Assembly (NCBI GenBank): GCA_016699575.1
Contig: CP064979.1
Location: 186,001 to 250,000 of the forward strand
From: Flavobacteriales bacterium
Lineage (GTDB): Bacteria; Bacteroidota; Bacteroidia; Flavobacteriales_F; PHOS-HE28
Length of the DNA stretch: 64,000 nt
Direction of reading: 5' to 3'
This document shows positions 1-8,919 of the stretch, in pieces. The position numbers were made by a program, and so were the translations under genes. Below the pieces are notes generated by a model. It searched no databases. It was not told where the DNA came from and worked only from the letters and a program-made list of their open reading frames with translations. Position 1 is the stretch's first letter. Each line of letters starts with the position of its first letter.

Positions 1-1425
1 GGCATTGCGTATTCCGATGGCGACGACTTCCACCGGAAGCGCGTGAAGGTTAGCGACGGCCAACCGGATGGTGCCCTCTCCCCTGCCCAGCACACCCGCG
101 CTGATGTAGTTCGCAGGACGGAGGGTTTGCCGGGCCACGGTGCGACAATGCACGAACACATTGGTATCGACGCCTGCATTGGGGAACTCGTGCGTGATGA
201 GTTCATCCTCAACCCTGAGTTCCGGCCCGACCGTGCCCAGGAAGTCTTCGAGCCATCCCTTTGTGGTGAATGTGTCCAGGTGCGCGATGTAGGCCTCGTG
301 GAACCCGCGGTCGCTCCACAGGCGACCATAGAACGTCCGCAGGTGGGTTTCATCGAAGGTGATCGGTGGTTGCTCGCGCAACGCGCGGATGGCCTGGATG
401 GGCTCGCCAGCGTTGGCATCGAAGGCGATGGGAACCAGCTTGCCGGTGGCCGCGTTCATCGCGAACCGCAGGTTGCGCCAATCATTGCAGTGCTGCGCAC
501 CGAAGACATCGCTCAAGGCGAACAGCTTGGCCAAAACGTCCGCATCGAACACTTCATGCGTTCGGAGCTGCCCGGCACGGAAACGTGTCAGCCGGTCCTT
601 CAGCCGTGTGAAGCGCGCTGCCTTGGCGCTATCGGCCAGTACGTTGTCGAGCTGGAAAGCGGTGATGGGTGCGCTGAGCCACTCCCCTTGCAACGGCGCC
701 TCGCTGTCGAAAGTGCGTTGGCCCATTTCAGCCAGCGTTGCAATGCGCAACTCATCATCGAACTTCATGACAGGCCCAACAAGGCCCATCGGTGCGAGCC
801 GTTGTAACAGCGCATCGTCGAAGTGCTGTTCCACGGCATAGAGCCCACGGTTGTTCGTGTTGATGCGTACGCCCACAAAAGCGTAATGCAACGTCGGCAA
901 ACCTGCATACGCCACGGCCCGGTGGAACAACCATTCGTTGCCGAAGTTGCGCGTGTTGGGGTGCTGCAGGCTGAAGACCGTCATGCCCATCAACGTGTCT
1001 CCTTTGTCCAACTGCACACGGAAGCTCCATTTGTTGGTGCGCAGATGATCCGTCAGTCCACCCTTCAGGCGAAGACGCCCACTGAGCGTATCACCATCGA
1101 ACACGAGCAAAGTCGGGAACCATGTGTCCTTGCCCTCGTTGAGCACCCCGGCTTTCAGGGCACGACCTCGAATGGCTGCCATACTGTCCATGGCCACTGT
1201 GCCGATGAGCAGGTCCAATTGAGGTGCTTCGGGTCCGTTGCCGCGAAAGGCGTTGAGCACGGGCAGTACGACGCTCTTGAGCCCTGGGTCGAGGACTTCC
1301 CTGACGAACCCGGTGCGCTCGCTATGGATGCCGAGGTAGAACACCCCTCCCAACAGTGCGAACAGGATGAATGGCCGCACCCAGCGCAACACCTTCAGGC
1401 CAACGCTGCGCAACCGCTCTTTCAT
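1..1425 (-). CDS. CotH kinase family protein, C-terminus cut off by the window edge
   Basis: I translated this frame by hand: it is open for 475 codons from an ATG at 1425 to the first base of the window, so the 3' end is missing. The product has one N-terminal membrane segment (about residues 18-33, FILFALLGGVFYLGIH) and no T9SS tail in the visible part. The region LYAVEQHFDDALL followed by CNDWRNLRFAMNAATGK and PIAFDAN resembles the CotH family, which in Bacillus contains Fam20C-like protein kinases acting on spore coat proteins; in Bacteroidota the substrate is unknown. The start overlaps the stop of the upstream DUF6265 gene as ATGA, so the two are probably translationally coupled. Many overlapping frames on the plus strand are shadows of this gene. 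Family call is good; kinase activity is inference. Confidence 0.8.
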   Translation of the reverse strand, partial: MKERLRSVGLKVLRWVRPFILFALLGGVFYLGIHSERTGFVREVLDPGLKSVVLPVLNAFRGNGPEAPQLDLLIGTVAMDSMAAIRGRALKAGVLNEGKDTWFPTLLVFDGDTLSGRLRLKGGLTDHLRTNKWSFRVQLDKGDTLMGMTVFSLQHPNTRNFGNEWLFHRAVAYAGLPTLHYAFVGVRINTNNRGLYAVEQHFDDALLQRLAPMGLVGPVMKFDDELRIATLAEMGQRTFDSEAPLQGEWLSAPITAFQLDNVLADSAKAARFTRLKDRLTRFRAGQLRTHEVFDADVLAKLFALSDVFGAQHCNDWRNLRFAMNAATGKLVPIAFDANAGEPIQAIRALREQPPITFDETHLRTFYGRLWSDRGFHEAYIAHLDTFTTKGWLEDFLGTVGPELRVEDELITHEFPNAGVDTNVFVHCRTVARQTLRPANYISAGVLGRGEGTIRLAVANLHALPVEVVAIGIRNA

Positions 1426-1982
1426 TCGGCGGCCAGCGTGCCCTTCCTTGGGACGAAATCGAAACGGGCCTCACGCTCCATGTTCTTCTCCTTGCCGCTG
1501 ACCACGGCGGTCCATCCGGTTGCCGTGCGCGTGTAGGCTATGGTTTGTGGCCAATCGTGCGTGGGGTTCTCGAAGATGAGGTTCCCCTCATCGCAACAGC
1601 CCTTGCGCAGCGTGAAATGCACTTGTTCGTTGCCGTTCTGCGATGGTGTTCGTACGGTGTAGGTCGGGATGCCGTCCCAATCCAGGGAGAGATGCTCAAC
1701 GAACACCGTGTCGGGCCCGGTCATCACATATCCAATGCCCTTGAGCGAATGCTCCCCGGCCCGCTCCCATTGTTCATTGAAAACGGTGCGGCCGCTGTCC
1801 TGCACGCTTTCCCATTTGCCCAGCAATCCTTCAGCGCTCGTTCCCACGTGCGCCTCGGTGATCCGGACTGCGTCGAGGCGATCGGCGGTGGCCACATCGG
1901 CCAACGCGCGTTCCAAGTGATCGGAACCACCTGAGCAGGCCGCAACGGCGCTTGCAAAGAAGATGAAGAACAGTTGTTTCAT
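1422..1982 (-). CDS. DUF6265 family lipoprotein
   Basis: A 186-residue protein with a short signal and a lipobox-like VAAC (Cys16), so it is probably a lipoprotein. The body has the features of the DUF6265 family: LLGKWES near the start of the domain, then FNEQWERAG, SLKGIGYVM and the pattern FENPTHDWPQTIAY, which reads like a small beta-barrel domain of unknown function. It lies between the thioesterase gene and the CotH-type gene, overlapping each by four bases (ATGA at both ends), so the three are probably one transcript. No enzymatic motif is visible. Confidence 0.8.
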   Translation of the reverse strand: MKQLFFIFFASAVAACSGGSDHLERALADVATADRLDAVRITEAHVGTSAEGLLGKWESVQDSGRTVFNEQWERAGEHSLKGIGYVMTGPDTVFVEHLSLDWDGIPTYTVRTPSQNGNEQVHFTLRKGCCDEGNLIFENPTHDWPQTIAYTRTATGWTAVVSGKEKNMEREARFDFVPRKGTLAAE

Positions 1983-2416
1983 GGTTCGATGCTGATCGTG
2001 GAGGACTGGACCCGCTCGATACGCTCGCGCACCGAGGCCGGTACGGGCGTCTTGGCGTTGGTATTGTAGTCGAACATCACTTGAACGCTCACGGCTGTCG
2101 CTGCCAGGCCAACGGCTTCGCTATGCACCTCATAGCGCATGCGGAAGCTGGTGTTGCCGATGTGGTCCAAGCCGGTGCGCACCGTTACCGTGTCCGGAAA
2201 GTGGAGCGGCTTCAGAAAGGTGCACGTCGTTTCCGCGAGCAGCAGGCCCAAGCCGTTCTGATCGTCGGGATGGGTGATGCCGATGGCGCGCAGGTAGTGC
2301 ATGCGTGCGGTCTCCAACCAGCGGAAGTAAGCGACGTTGTTCACGTGGCCGAAGGCATCCATCTCGCCCCAGTGGAAGGGGAACCGGGCACTGAGGACCA
2401 GGTCGCCGAGGGCCAT
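1979..2416 (-). CDS. acyl-CoA thioesterase, 4HBT / YbgC-FadM type
   Basis: A 145-residue single hotdog-fold domain, the usual length for YbgC/FadM-type thioesterases. The signature FHWGEMDAFGHVNNVAYFRWLETAR near residues 14-38 holds the conserved Asp (D20) and the HVNN motif. Such enzymes hydrolyse acyl-CoA thioesters in the cytoplasm; the chain-length preference cannot be read here. It starts one base after the DUF349 stop codon and its own stop overlaps the DUF6265 start (ATGA), giving a compact minus-strand operon. Confidence 0.88.
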   Translation of the reverse strand: MALGDLVLSARFPFHWGEMDAFGHVNNVAYFRWLETARMHYLRAIGITHPDDQNGLGLLLAETTCTFLKPLHFPDTVTVRTGLDHIGNTSFRMRYEVHSEAVGLAATAVSVQVMFDYNTNAKTPVPASVRERIERVQSSTISIEP

Positions 2417-2417
2417 C

Positions 2418-4187
2418 TCAAGCGCCGGGCTTCGCCTCTTCCGCCGCTGGTGCGCGCAGTTCGGCCATCAGCACCTTGTGCTCTCCCTTCATGCGTTCCA
2501 CGTCCTTCTTCATGCGCTCCACGTTCTTTTCCATCTCCTTGCGCATGGCTTCGCCCGCGGCGCTCTTGAAGTTGAACATGCCCATGTTGCGCTCCATCTG
2601 CTGAAGCTCCGCCACCTTCTCCTCGATCTTCCGCTTCAAGAAGCGGCTCTCGCGGTCAAGTTCGAACTTGCCGTCATCGCTGCCTTTCAAGGTGGAGATG
2701 TGCTCCTTGAACTGCATTTGGCGCCTTTCGGTCTGCGCAACGTCCAAACGGTTGTAGTGCCCGTCCAGCAGTGCCTTGTACTTGTCCCAAAGCAGTTGGT
2801 GCTGGGCTGGGTGCACGCGCCCGATGGCCATCCAGCGCTGGCTGAAATGGCGCAAGGCCTCCAGGTCCTGGCCCTTGTTGCCGGTGTGCTGGTACGCTTC
2901 GATCTCGGCAAGCAGCTCGTCCTTCTGCTTCTTGTTCACGTCCTGTGCGGCGTCCTTCTCGGCGAAGTGCTCCTTGCGCTTCGCGAAGAAACCGTCGCAG
3001 GCTTCCCGGAACTTCATCCACAGTTTGTGGTCATCGCGTGGACCGGCGAAAGCGCTTTCCTTCCACTGCTGTTGAAGGGTCTTCAGCTTGTCGGCCGCTT
3101 GTTTCCACTCGGTACTGTCCTTCAGCTTCAGCGCCTGTTCAACCAATGACTTCTTGGCCTCGAGCCCGGCCTTGTACTGCTCCTTGATCTGTGTGAAGTG
3201 GTCGCGCTTGGCGTTGAAGAACAGGTTGCACGCCTCGCGGAACTCCTTCCATATGCGCTCATTGTCTTTGCGGCTGGCGTAACCGATGGACTTCCATGCG
3301 GTCTGTGCCTCCAACACTTTGTTGGTCAGATCCTGCCACTCTTTGCCAGCGGCCAGCTTGGCCTGTTCAACCAGCTCAAGGACACGGTTCACCATGTCCT
3401 TCTTCGCCTGCAGGTTGGTGTCCTGCTCGGCCTTGCGGGCTTTGTAGTGCTCTTGGATCCGCTCGTACACCACCCGTGTTGCGCCCCAGAAACGGTCGCG
3501 GATGCTCTCCCACTCCTCCTTGATCACCGGGCCGACCTGGTGCCACTGCTCCTGGTATTGCTTCACCAGCAGTTCGGCCTCGCGCACGCTGTCCACGCGG
3601 CTCACCGCTTCCATGTCCGCGATGAGCGCCTGTTTGAGCGCAGTGTTCTTCTTCAGATCATGTTCGCGCAGCTCCTTGTAGATGCGCATGTGGTAGAAGA
3701 ACTCATCGCGCAGGTGGCTGTAATCGCTCTGTAGTTCACGATAAGCGTGCTGGGGCACGTTGCCGATGCTCTTCCACTTCTCGTTGAGCTCGCTGAACCG
3801 CTGGAACGCACTTCCGATGTTCTCCTCGTGAGCGACCATCTGGCGCAACTCCTCCATCACGGCCTTCTTCGCCTCCAAGTTGTCCGCCTCATCCTTCTGG
3901 CGCCTGCGGTGCAGCTCGTTCACCTTGGTGTTGTAAGCGTCCACCAATTGCTTGAAGCGCTTGTCCTCCTCGCTCTGGGGGGCGAGGTTCTCCACCCCCT
4001 GCGGCTGCGGCTGGCCTTCTTCCGGCTGGCCCTCTTCGGGCTGAGCGGCTTCGGCAGCAGCGCGCTCCTCCGCCATCAGGGCCTCGTAGGTTTCCTTGAT
4101 GTGGTCCACCGCTTCCGCGGCGAGTTCCGGATCGGGTTGTTCGATGATCGCTTCAAGCTTCGCGATCAAGTCCTGCTTACTGGCCAT
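2418..4187 (-). CDS. DUF349 domain-containing protein, long charged helical repeat protein
   Basis: About 589 residues starting at MASKQDLIAK; an in-frame TTG/ATG extension upstream to 4214 (MTNAGGNQC) looks less like a start. After an acidic low-complexity stretch (EEGQPEEGQPQPQG, around residues 55-70) the protein consists of at least four or five repeats of roughly 70-80 residues with the recurring pattern W..IG......RKDNERIWKEFR and FF.aKr.HF, typical of DUF349. The composition is strongly helical and charged, with a coiled-coil C-terminus (KRKIEEKVAELQQMERNMG). DUF349 proteins are common in Bacteroidota; their role is not established. One base separates it from the thioesterase gene. Confidence 0.85.
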   Translation of the reverse strand: MASKQDLIAKLEAIIEQPDPELAAEAVDHIKETYEALMAEERAAAEAAQPEEGQPEEGQPQPQGVENLAPQSEEDKRFKQLVDAYNTKVNELHRRRQKDEADNLEAKKAVMEELRQMVAHEENIGSAFQRFSELNEKWKSIGNVPQHAYRELQSDYSHLRDEFFYHMRIYKELREHDLKKNTALKQALIADMEAVSRVDSVREAELLVKQYQEQWHQVGPVIKEEWESIRDRFWGATRVVYERIQEHYKARKAEQDTNLQAKKDMVNRVLELVEQAKLAAGKEWQDLTNKVLEAQTAWKSIGYASRKDNERIWKEFREACNLFFNAKRDHFTQIKEQYKAGLEAKKSLVEQALKLKDSTEWKQAADKLKTLQQQWKESAFAGPRDDHKLWMKFREACDGFFAKRKEHFAEKDAAQDVNKKQKDELLAEIEAYQHTGNKGQDLEALRHFSQRWMAIGRVHPAQHQLLWDKYKALLDGHYNRLDVAQTERRQMQFKEHISTLKGSDDGKFELDRESRFLKRKIEEKVAELQQMERNMGMFNFKSAAGEAMRKEMEKNVERMKKDVERMKGEHKVLMAELRAPAAEEAKPGA

Positions 4188-4266
4188 GCATTGATTCCCG
4201 CCAGCGTTCGTCACCCTGCGGAACGGCCAAATATAGACGGGGCTTCCGAGCGGAAAGCGGCCCTCT

Positions 4267-5739
4267 TCAGACCTGCAGACCCAGCACGCACACGTCGTCC
4301 ACTTGTTCTTCGGGGCCTTTCCAAGCGGTGAAGGTCTCTTCGAAGCGCTCTTTCTGCATGCGCATGTCCAAGCCTTGATGCTCCAGCAACATACTGTTGA
4401 ACCGCGCGATCATGAACTTCTTGCGGTCCGGCCCACCGAACTGGTCCGCGTAACCATCGCTGAAAAGGTAGATCCGGTCACCGGGGGCGTACACGATACG
4501 GTGTGTGCTGAACTTGCGCTCTGCGTCGTGGTGGTTGCCTCCAATTGGCTTGCGGTCGCCGTTGATGATGTTCAGTTCGCCGCCGTGCACCCAGTACATG
4601 GGCCTGTATGCCCCGGCGAAAAGTACTTCGCGTTGCTCGCGATCGATGCGGCACAGGGCGATGTCCATGCCGTCGCCGGCCCCTTTGCGCTGGCCGCTTT
4701 GGTGCATGGTGCGCGTAAGGCGTTCGCTCAATTGCGAAAGGATCGAGGCCGGGTCAGCTTCAGGCTGTTGCTGCACCACATCGTTGAGGATACTGCAACC
4801 GATCGCCGCCATCATGGCACCGGGCAAACCGTGGCCTGTGCAGTCGGCAGCGGCCACCCAGCAAACCTGTTCGCCAGCGCGGTGGAACCAATGGAAATCG
4901 CCGCTCACGGTATCCTTGGGCCGGTTCAGCACGAAGAAGTGCTCGAAGAGTTCACCGAACACCTCGGGGCTCGGGATCAGAGCATTCTGGATCTTGCCCG
5001 CATAGGCTATGCTGTCGGTGATACCTGCGTGCTTGCGGGCAAGTTCCATGCGATCGGCCTCAGCCTGCTTTATCCACTTCACTGCGCTTCGGAAGAGCAC
5101 CAACGCCGCCAAAGCGAACACCGCCAGCATGATGGTGAGGTTGCCCCAGAGACCAGCGCGCGCCACCTCCTCGATCTCGGTCTTCGGTCGTTGGGCGAGC
5201 ACAAGGCCGCTGATCTCGCCATGGCGATCGATGAGCGGTGCGGCCGACGAGAGATGTTCGCTCTCCCCACCAGTGTTGTGCGCAAGGCCCGGCACCAACA
5301 TGGCCTCCACGAGTCCAGTAGGCTCACGGAACGGCGCCCTGTATTCCGGCATCGGGTCGCTGGTGACGATCACCTGCACCTGCTTGCGTGCATCATCGTA
5401 GGCGAGGATGCGCACCGGCGCGGTCAAATGATTCGCCTCCGCAACACGGGCCAATGAGCGCTGTGCAACGTAGTACCACGCATCCTGCGTGTTGCGGATG
5501 ACGAGCCCGGGGTCGCGGTATTTCTGTGTGAGCATGGCGATGTGGTCCCCATCGGTCTGCGCCGCCAACAGCGCCGTTATGTTGCTGAGCTGGCTTGCGG
5601 TCTCGCGGTAGAGCTCCTGCCGCTGCTCGTAGTGCTGCCAACCGATCAACCCGGCGCATGCCAGGAATAGGGTGCCGTACATGGCGAGCAGCACCTTGTG
5701 CAAGGGACTGAACTGAGGCCGTTTGAGGAAGTGGGACAC
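4267..5739 (-). CDS. membrane-bound SpoIIE-type serine/threonine phosphatase
   Basis: 490 residues. TM1 at about 13-34 and TM2 at about 198-217 enclose a ~160-residue extracytoplasmic sensor-like region; the C-terminal part (from ~240) is a PP2C-like SpoIIE phosphatase. Metal-binding motifs are visible: DTVSGDF (D281), AAADCTGHGLPGA (D299), FSDGYADQFGG and QVDDVCVLG near the end. In the family these enzymes dephosphorylate anti-anti-sigma-like or SiaC-like proteins in partner-switching pathways; a SiaC homologue lies at 30.2 kb, but a link between the two is inference. It is transcribed away from the enoyl-CoA hydratase gene, with 145 bases between the starts. Confidence 0.9.
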   Translation of the reverse strand: MSHFLKRPQFSPLHKVLLAMYGTLFLACAGLIGWQHYEQRQELYRETASQLSNITALLAAQTDGDHIAMLTQKYRDPGLVIRNTQDAWYYVAQRSLARVAEANHLTAPVRILAYDDARKQVQVIVTSDPMPEYRAPFREPTGLVEAMLVPGLAHNTGGESEHLSSAAPLIDRHGEISGLVLAQRPKTEIEEVARAGLWGNLTIMLAVFALAALVLFRSAVKWIKQAEADRMELARKHAGITDSIAYAGKIQNALIPSPEVFGELFEHFFVLNRPKDTVSGDFHWFHRAGEQVCWVAAADCTGHGLPGAMMAAIGCSILNDVVQQQPEADPASILSQLSERLTRTMHQSGQRKGAGDGMDIALCRIDREQREVLFAGAYRPMYWVHGGELNIINGDRKPIGGNHHDAERKFSTHRIVYAPGDRIYLFSDGYADQFGGPDRKKFMIARFNSMLLEHQGLDMRMQKERFEETFTAWKGPEEQVDDVCVLGLQV

Positions 5740-5884
5740 CCGCTATGGAATTGCGTGCGTTCCTACGGGATCAGGGTTCCCAATGTTCCGAGGAGGATTT
5801 ACGGCCCTTCGAATACCGTGCACTTCCCGATGCCAGCGATCCGTTACCGAAGTTTGTCGGCAGCCGGACCACCGGCCCGCAACG

Positions 5885-6646
5885 ATGCAAGACGGATATG
5901 TGAACCTCACCTCGACCGGCGGCGTGGCCACGGTCACCTTCCACCACCCCAAAAGCAACAGCCTGCCCGGGCATGTGCTACGCGGCATGGCGGAAGCCGT
6001 CCACAAAGCAGGACAGGACAAGGCCTCGCGAGTGATCGTGCTACGCAGCGATGGCGACAAAGCCTTCTGCGCGGGTGCAAGCTTCGATGAACTGCTGTCC
6101 ATCGACAACATGGAGAAGGGCACCGCCTTTTTCAGCGGCTTTGCGGGTGTGATCAATGCGATCCGCACCTCGCCCTGCTTCGTCATCGGCCGCATCCACA
6201 GCAAAGCCGTTGGTGGCGGTGTCGGTTTGGCCGCAGCGTGCGACGCGAGCTATGCGCACTCAAGCAGTTCGGCACGGCTCAGCGAACTGGCCATCGGCAT
6301 AGGGCCGTTCGTCGTGGGCCCTGCCGTGGAGCGCAAAGTGGGCACAAGCGCGTTCGGGCTCATGACCTTCACACCGGCTGCTTGGCGCGATGCCGAATGG
6401 TGCCGCGAGAAAGGTCTGTACAGCAGCGTGCACCCGACCTTGGAGGACCTGGATGCCGCGGTGAACGCGCATGCCGCGGAGCTGGCCGGTTACAGTCCTG
6501 AAGCCATGGCCGAACTCAAGCGCATCCTCTGGCAAGGGACCGAGCAATGGGATGCACTGCTCACGGAACGCGCGGCAATGAGCGGCCGTTTGGTGCTGAG
6601 CGAATTCACGGTGAACGCCATCAATAAATTCAAAACGGGCAAGTGA
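5885..6646 (+). CDS. enoyl-CoA hydratase/isomerase (crotonase) family protein
   Basis: 253 residues from the ATG at 5885 (MQDGYVNLTSTGG); the frame stays open upstream but only the part from this ATG fits the family. Crotonase oxyanion-hole elements are visible: GDKAFCAGASFDELL (residues ~55-70) and SKAVGGGVGLAAACD (~105-120). The usual catalytic Glu pair of true enoyl-CoA hydratases is not evident in the second motif, so the reaction could be a hydratase, isomerase or another crotonase-type reaction. The next gene starts 16 bases downstream, probably on the same transcript. Confidence 0.85.
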   Translation: MQDGYVNLTSTGGVATVTFHHPKSNSLPGHVLRGMAEAVHKAGQDKASRVIVLRSDGDKAFCAGASFDELLSIDNMEKGTAFFSGFAGVINAIRTSPCFVIGRIHSKAVGGGVGLAAACDASYAHSSSSARLSELAIGIGPFVVGPAVERKVGTSAFGLMTFTPAAWRDAEWCREKGLYSSVHPTLEDLDAAVNAHAAELAGYSPEAMAELKRILWQGTEQWDALLTERAAMSGRLVLSEFTVNAINKFKTGK

Positions 6647-6662
6647 ACTTGTCGCCTTCACT

Positions 6663-7127
6663 ATGAACACAACACCGAACGCTCCTTCAGCACCTTCCAT
6701 CGGCCAACGCTTCAAACGCATTGCCGTGCGCGCGGGGCTTATCATCCTCGGGCTCTTCGTGGCCTGGGTGCTTTTTCTCTACTACGCTTCGTATAGCGAG
6801 GGCACGCGTGCAGGCATGGTCATCAAACTGAGCAAGCGCGGCGTGGTGTTCAAGACGTGGGAGGGCCAGCTGAACCTGCAAACGTTCGGCGCGGTGACAC
6901 CGAACGGCAACGCTTTGAACGAGGTGTTCAACTTCAGCGTCGAGAACGGTGAAGATTCCCTCTACCGCGTTCTTGAAGAAGCATCGCTCACCGGTGAACG
7001 CGTGAACCTCCATTACGTGGAACGCTACGCCAGGTTGCCTTGGCGGGGTGAAACGAAGTACTTCATCACCGCCGTGGAGCGCAGCGGCATCCCATCGAAG
7101 GACCAACGGCAGCCTACGTCACATTAG
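6663..7127 (+). CDS. small single-pass membrane protein, conserved in Bacteroidota
   Basis: 154 residues with one membrane helix at about 24-45 (AGLIILGLFVAWVLFLYYASY) followed by SEGTRAGMVIKLSKRGVVFKTWEG and a ~100-residue soluble region ending in a short polar tail. This pattern (helix, then TRAG...LS.kG..fKTwEG.L) matches a family that is often labelled 6-phosphogluconate dehydrogenase in databases, although nothing of that enzyme is present. Function unknown. It sits between the crotonase and aminotransferase genes, with 16 and 5 bases of spacing. Confidence 0.75.
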   Translation: MNTTPNAPSAPSIGQRFKRIAVRAGLIILGLFVAWVLFLYYASYSEGTRAGMVIKLSKRGVVFKTWEGQLNLQTFGAVTPNGNALNEVFNFSVENGEDSLYRVLEEASLTGERVNLHYVERYARLPWRGETKYFITAVERSGIPSKDQRQPTSH

Positions 7128-7132
7128 CGCGC

Positions 7133-8416
7133 GTGACCGACCGCCGCTCCTTCATCCAGCAAACCGCTGCGCTGCTCGGTGGTCTTGCATTCCACAAGTC
7201 ATTGGACGCTGCGTTCCCGGAATTGCTTCCCGTCGCCGGCCCCGGCGGCAACGATGAGGACTTCTGGCGGCAGATCCGCGCAGCCTTCGCTTGCAGCCCA
7301 ACGCTCATCAACCTGAACAATGGCGGCGTGAGTCCTACGCCGCGCGCGGCCATGGAGGCGTTGGACCACTACAACCGTATGTGCAACGAGGCGCCGAGCT
7401 ATTACATGTGGCGCATCCTGGACCAGGACCGTGAGCCATTGCGGATGAACCTGGCGGCGTTGGCCGGTGTGCCGCACGATGAACTCGCCATTTGCCGCAA
7501 CGCCACTGAGGCGCTCAACACCATCATTTTCGGATTACCACTGAAGGCCGGCGATGAAGTGGTCGTGAGCACATACGACTATCCCAACATGGCCAACGCA
7601 TGGAAACAGAGGGCCTTGCGCGATGGGATAAAGCTGGTGCATGCCGATGCGCAATTGCCGAGCGAGGACGAGGAAGCCATGGCCCAGACGTTCATCAGCA
7701 GGTTCACGGAAAGGACCAAGCTGGTGCACATCACGCACATCGTGAACTGGAACGGGCAGATCCTCCCGGTCCGCCGTATTGCCGACGCAGCGCACGCGCG
7801 GGGCATTGAGGTGCTCGTGGATGCCGCACACTCTTTCGCGTTGCTCGACTACAAGATCCCCGACCTCGGTGCCGACTATTGGGGCACCAGCCTGCACAAG
7901 TTCCTCTGCGCGCCCTTCGGCAACGGGCTCATGTGGGTGAAAAAGGAGAAGATCGGCAAGGTGTGGCCGCTGTTGAGCAACGACAAGCCTCAGGGCGGGG
8001 ACATCCGCAAATTCGAGACGCTCGGCACGCGGAGCTTCCCGATAGAGATGGCCACCGGCTACTCACTGGACCTGCACAACTTCATTGGCTCCGGCCGGAA
8101 GCAGGCACGCATCCACGAACTGAAGAACTACTGGATGGACCAGGCGGCCACCTTGCCCGGTGTCACGCTCAGGACCTCCACCGATCCCCGGTTCGGGTGC
8201 GCCATCGGGGTCTTCAGCATCGACGGCAAAAAGGCCACCGCCATCAGCGAGGAGCTCTTCGCGAAATGGAAGGTGCACACGGTTGCGATCGAACGCGAGG
8301 GCGCGCCGGGGGCAGAAGCGGGCTTCAATCACGTGCGTGTGACACCGAACGTGTACACGACCTTGGACGAACTCGACCGCCTGCTCGAAGGCGTTACCGC
8401 CATTGCAAAAGGCTGA
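7133..8416 (+). CDS. class V aminotransferase-fold PLP enzyme with Tat-like export signal
   Basis: 427 residues from a GTG. The N-terminus DRRSFIQQTAALLGGLAF looks like a twin-arginine signal (RRSF, then a weakly hydrophobic stretch), suggesting export of a folded, cofactor-loaded enzyme. The rest is a class V (NifS/CsdA-like) fold: LINLNNGGVSPTP at the start, NATEALNTIIFG at the phosphate-binding turn, VLVDAAHS with D230 for the pyridine nitrogen, and TSLHKFLCAPFGNG with the likely Schiff-base lysine K256. No Cys-loop of a cysteine desulfurase is seen, so an isopenicillin-N-epimerase-like or other class V activity is more likely. Substrate unknown. Confidence 0.85.
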   Translation: MTDRRSFIQQTAALLGGLAFHKSLDAAFPELLPVAGPGGNDEDFWRQIRAAFACSPTLINLNNGGVSPTPRAAMEALDHYNRMCNEAPSYYMWRILDQDREPLRMNLAALAGVPHDELAICRNATEALNTIIFGLPLKAGDEVVVSTYDYPNMANAWKQRALRDGIKLVHADAQLPSEDEEAMAQTFISRFTERTKLVHITHIVNWNGQILPVRRIADAAHARGIEVLVDAAHSFALLDYKIPDLGADYWGTSLHKFLCAPFGNGLMWVKKEKIGKVWPLLSNDKPQGGDIRKFETLGTRSFPIEMATGYSLDLHNFIGSGRKQARIHELKNYWMDQAATLPGVTLRTSTDPRFGCAIGVFSIDGKKATAISEELFAKWKVHTVAIEREGAPGAEAGFNHVRVTPNVYTTLDELDRLLEGVTAIAKG

Positions 8417-8453
8417 TCGGACGGGGGACTTGTCAAGCGTTCGGCCATGCACC

Positions 8454-8461
8454 TATGTTCG
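8454..8461 (+). promoter_or_regulatory. candidate -7 element (TATGTTCG) for the gene at 8503
   Basis: TATGTTCG matches the Bacteroidota -7 consensus TAnnTTTG at all but one fixed base, with a TTG at 8430-8432 placed 21 bases upstream as a -33 element. The predicted start of transcription is about 35 bases before the ATG. Pattern match only. Confidence 0.35.
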
Positions 8462-8502
8462 CGCCGCGCACGCCCTGACCTGACCCGCGCGCAGCTGATC
8501 GA

Positions 8503-8919
8503 ATGGCCATCAACGGCAGTGGGACGAAGCTTGATCCCTGGGTACTGAAGACCGCGTCCGGCTCATCGGAGTACCAAGCCTACAAAGACCCCGAAGCGGT
8601 ACCACCGCAATTGGTGTTCTTGGTTTCCAGCCATAAGATCACTTACCACATGCGCGCGGTTGAGGACCTTTACAACATGCTGCGCCGGCACCGCGATTGG
8701 ATGGATCTGGGCGAGTGCGATGAAGACAAGAAGCCGAAGCCCAACACGGTGGAGGCATGGGGACGCGACACCCTCAATCCGATGAGGGGGTGGTACGGGC
8801 TGAAGCCGGGCGTGCGCGGGCGGTTCGCGGTATACCTGCCCCCATTGCTCGAGGCGCTCGGTATGGCTGAGTTGACGCATGAACCGCGGGGGAACCGCAT
8901 GCGGGCGATCGTGGAGTGA
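8503..8919 (+). CDS. conserved hypothetical protein, 138 residues
   Basis: A soluble protein without signal or membrane segment, starting MAINGSGTKLDPWVLKT and containing SSEYQAYKDPEAVPPQLVFLVSSHKITYHMRAVEDLYNML. I do not recognise the family with certainty. The many conserved-looking aromatic and proline residues and typical local codon use support a real gene. It stands alone between the aminotransferase gene and the very large T9SS protein, with 86 bases upstream. Confidence 0.6.
   Translation: MAINGSGTKLDPWVLKTASGSSEYQAYKDPEAVPPQLVFLVSSHKITYHMRAVEDLYNMLRRHRDWMDLGECDEDKKPKPNTVEAWGRDTLNPMRGWYGLKPGVRGRFAVYLPPLLEALGMAELTHEPRGNRMRAIVE

Noticed and set aside
43..807. 254-codon plus-strand frame at the left edge
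   Set aside because: Lies opposite the hand-translated CotH-type gene and encodes nothing recognisable.
4303..5457. 384-codon plus-strand frame over the SpoIIE phosphatase
   Set aside because: Shadow of the phosphatase gene, whose catalytic motifs are clear on the minus strand.
6663..7127. 6-phosphogluconate dehydrogenase
   Set aside because: Databases sometimes attach this name to the family, but a 154-residue single-helix membrane protein has none of the enzyme's domains.
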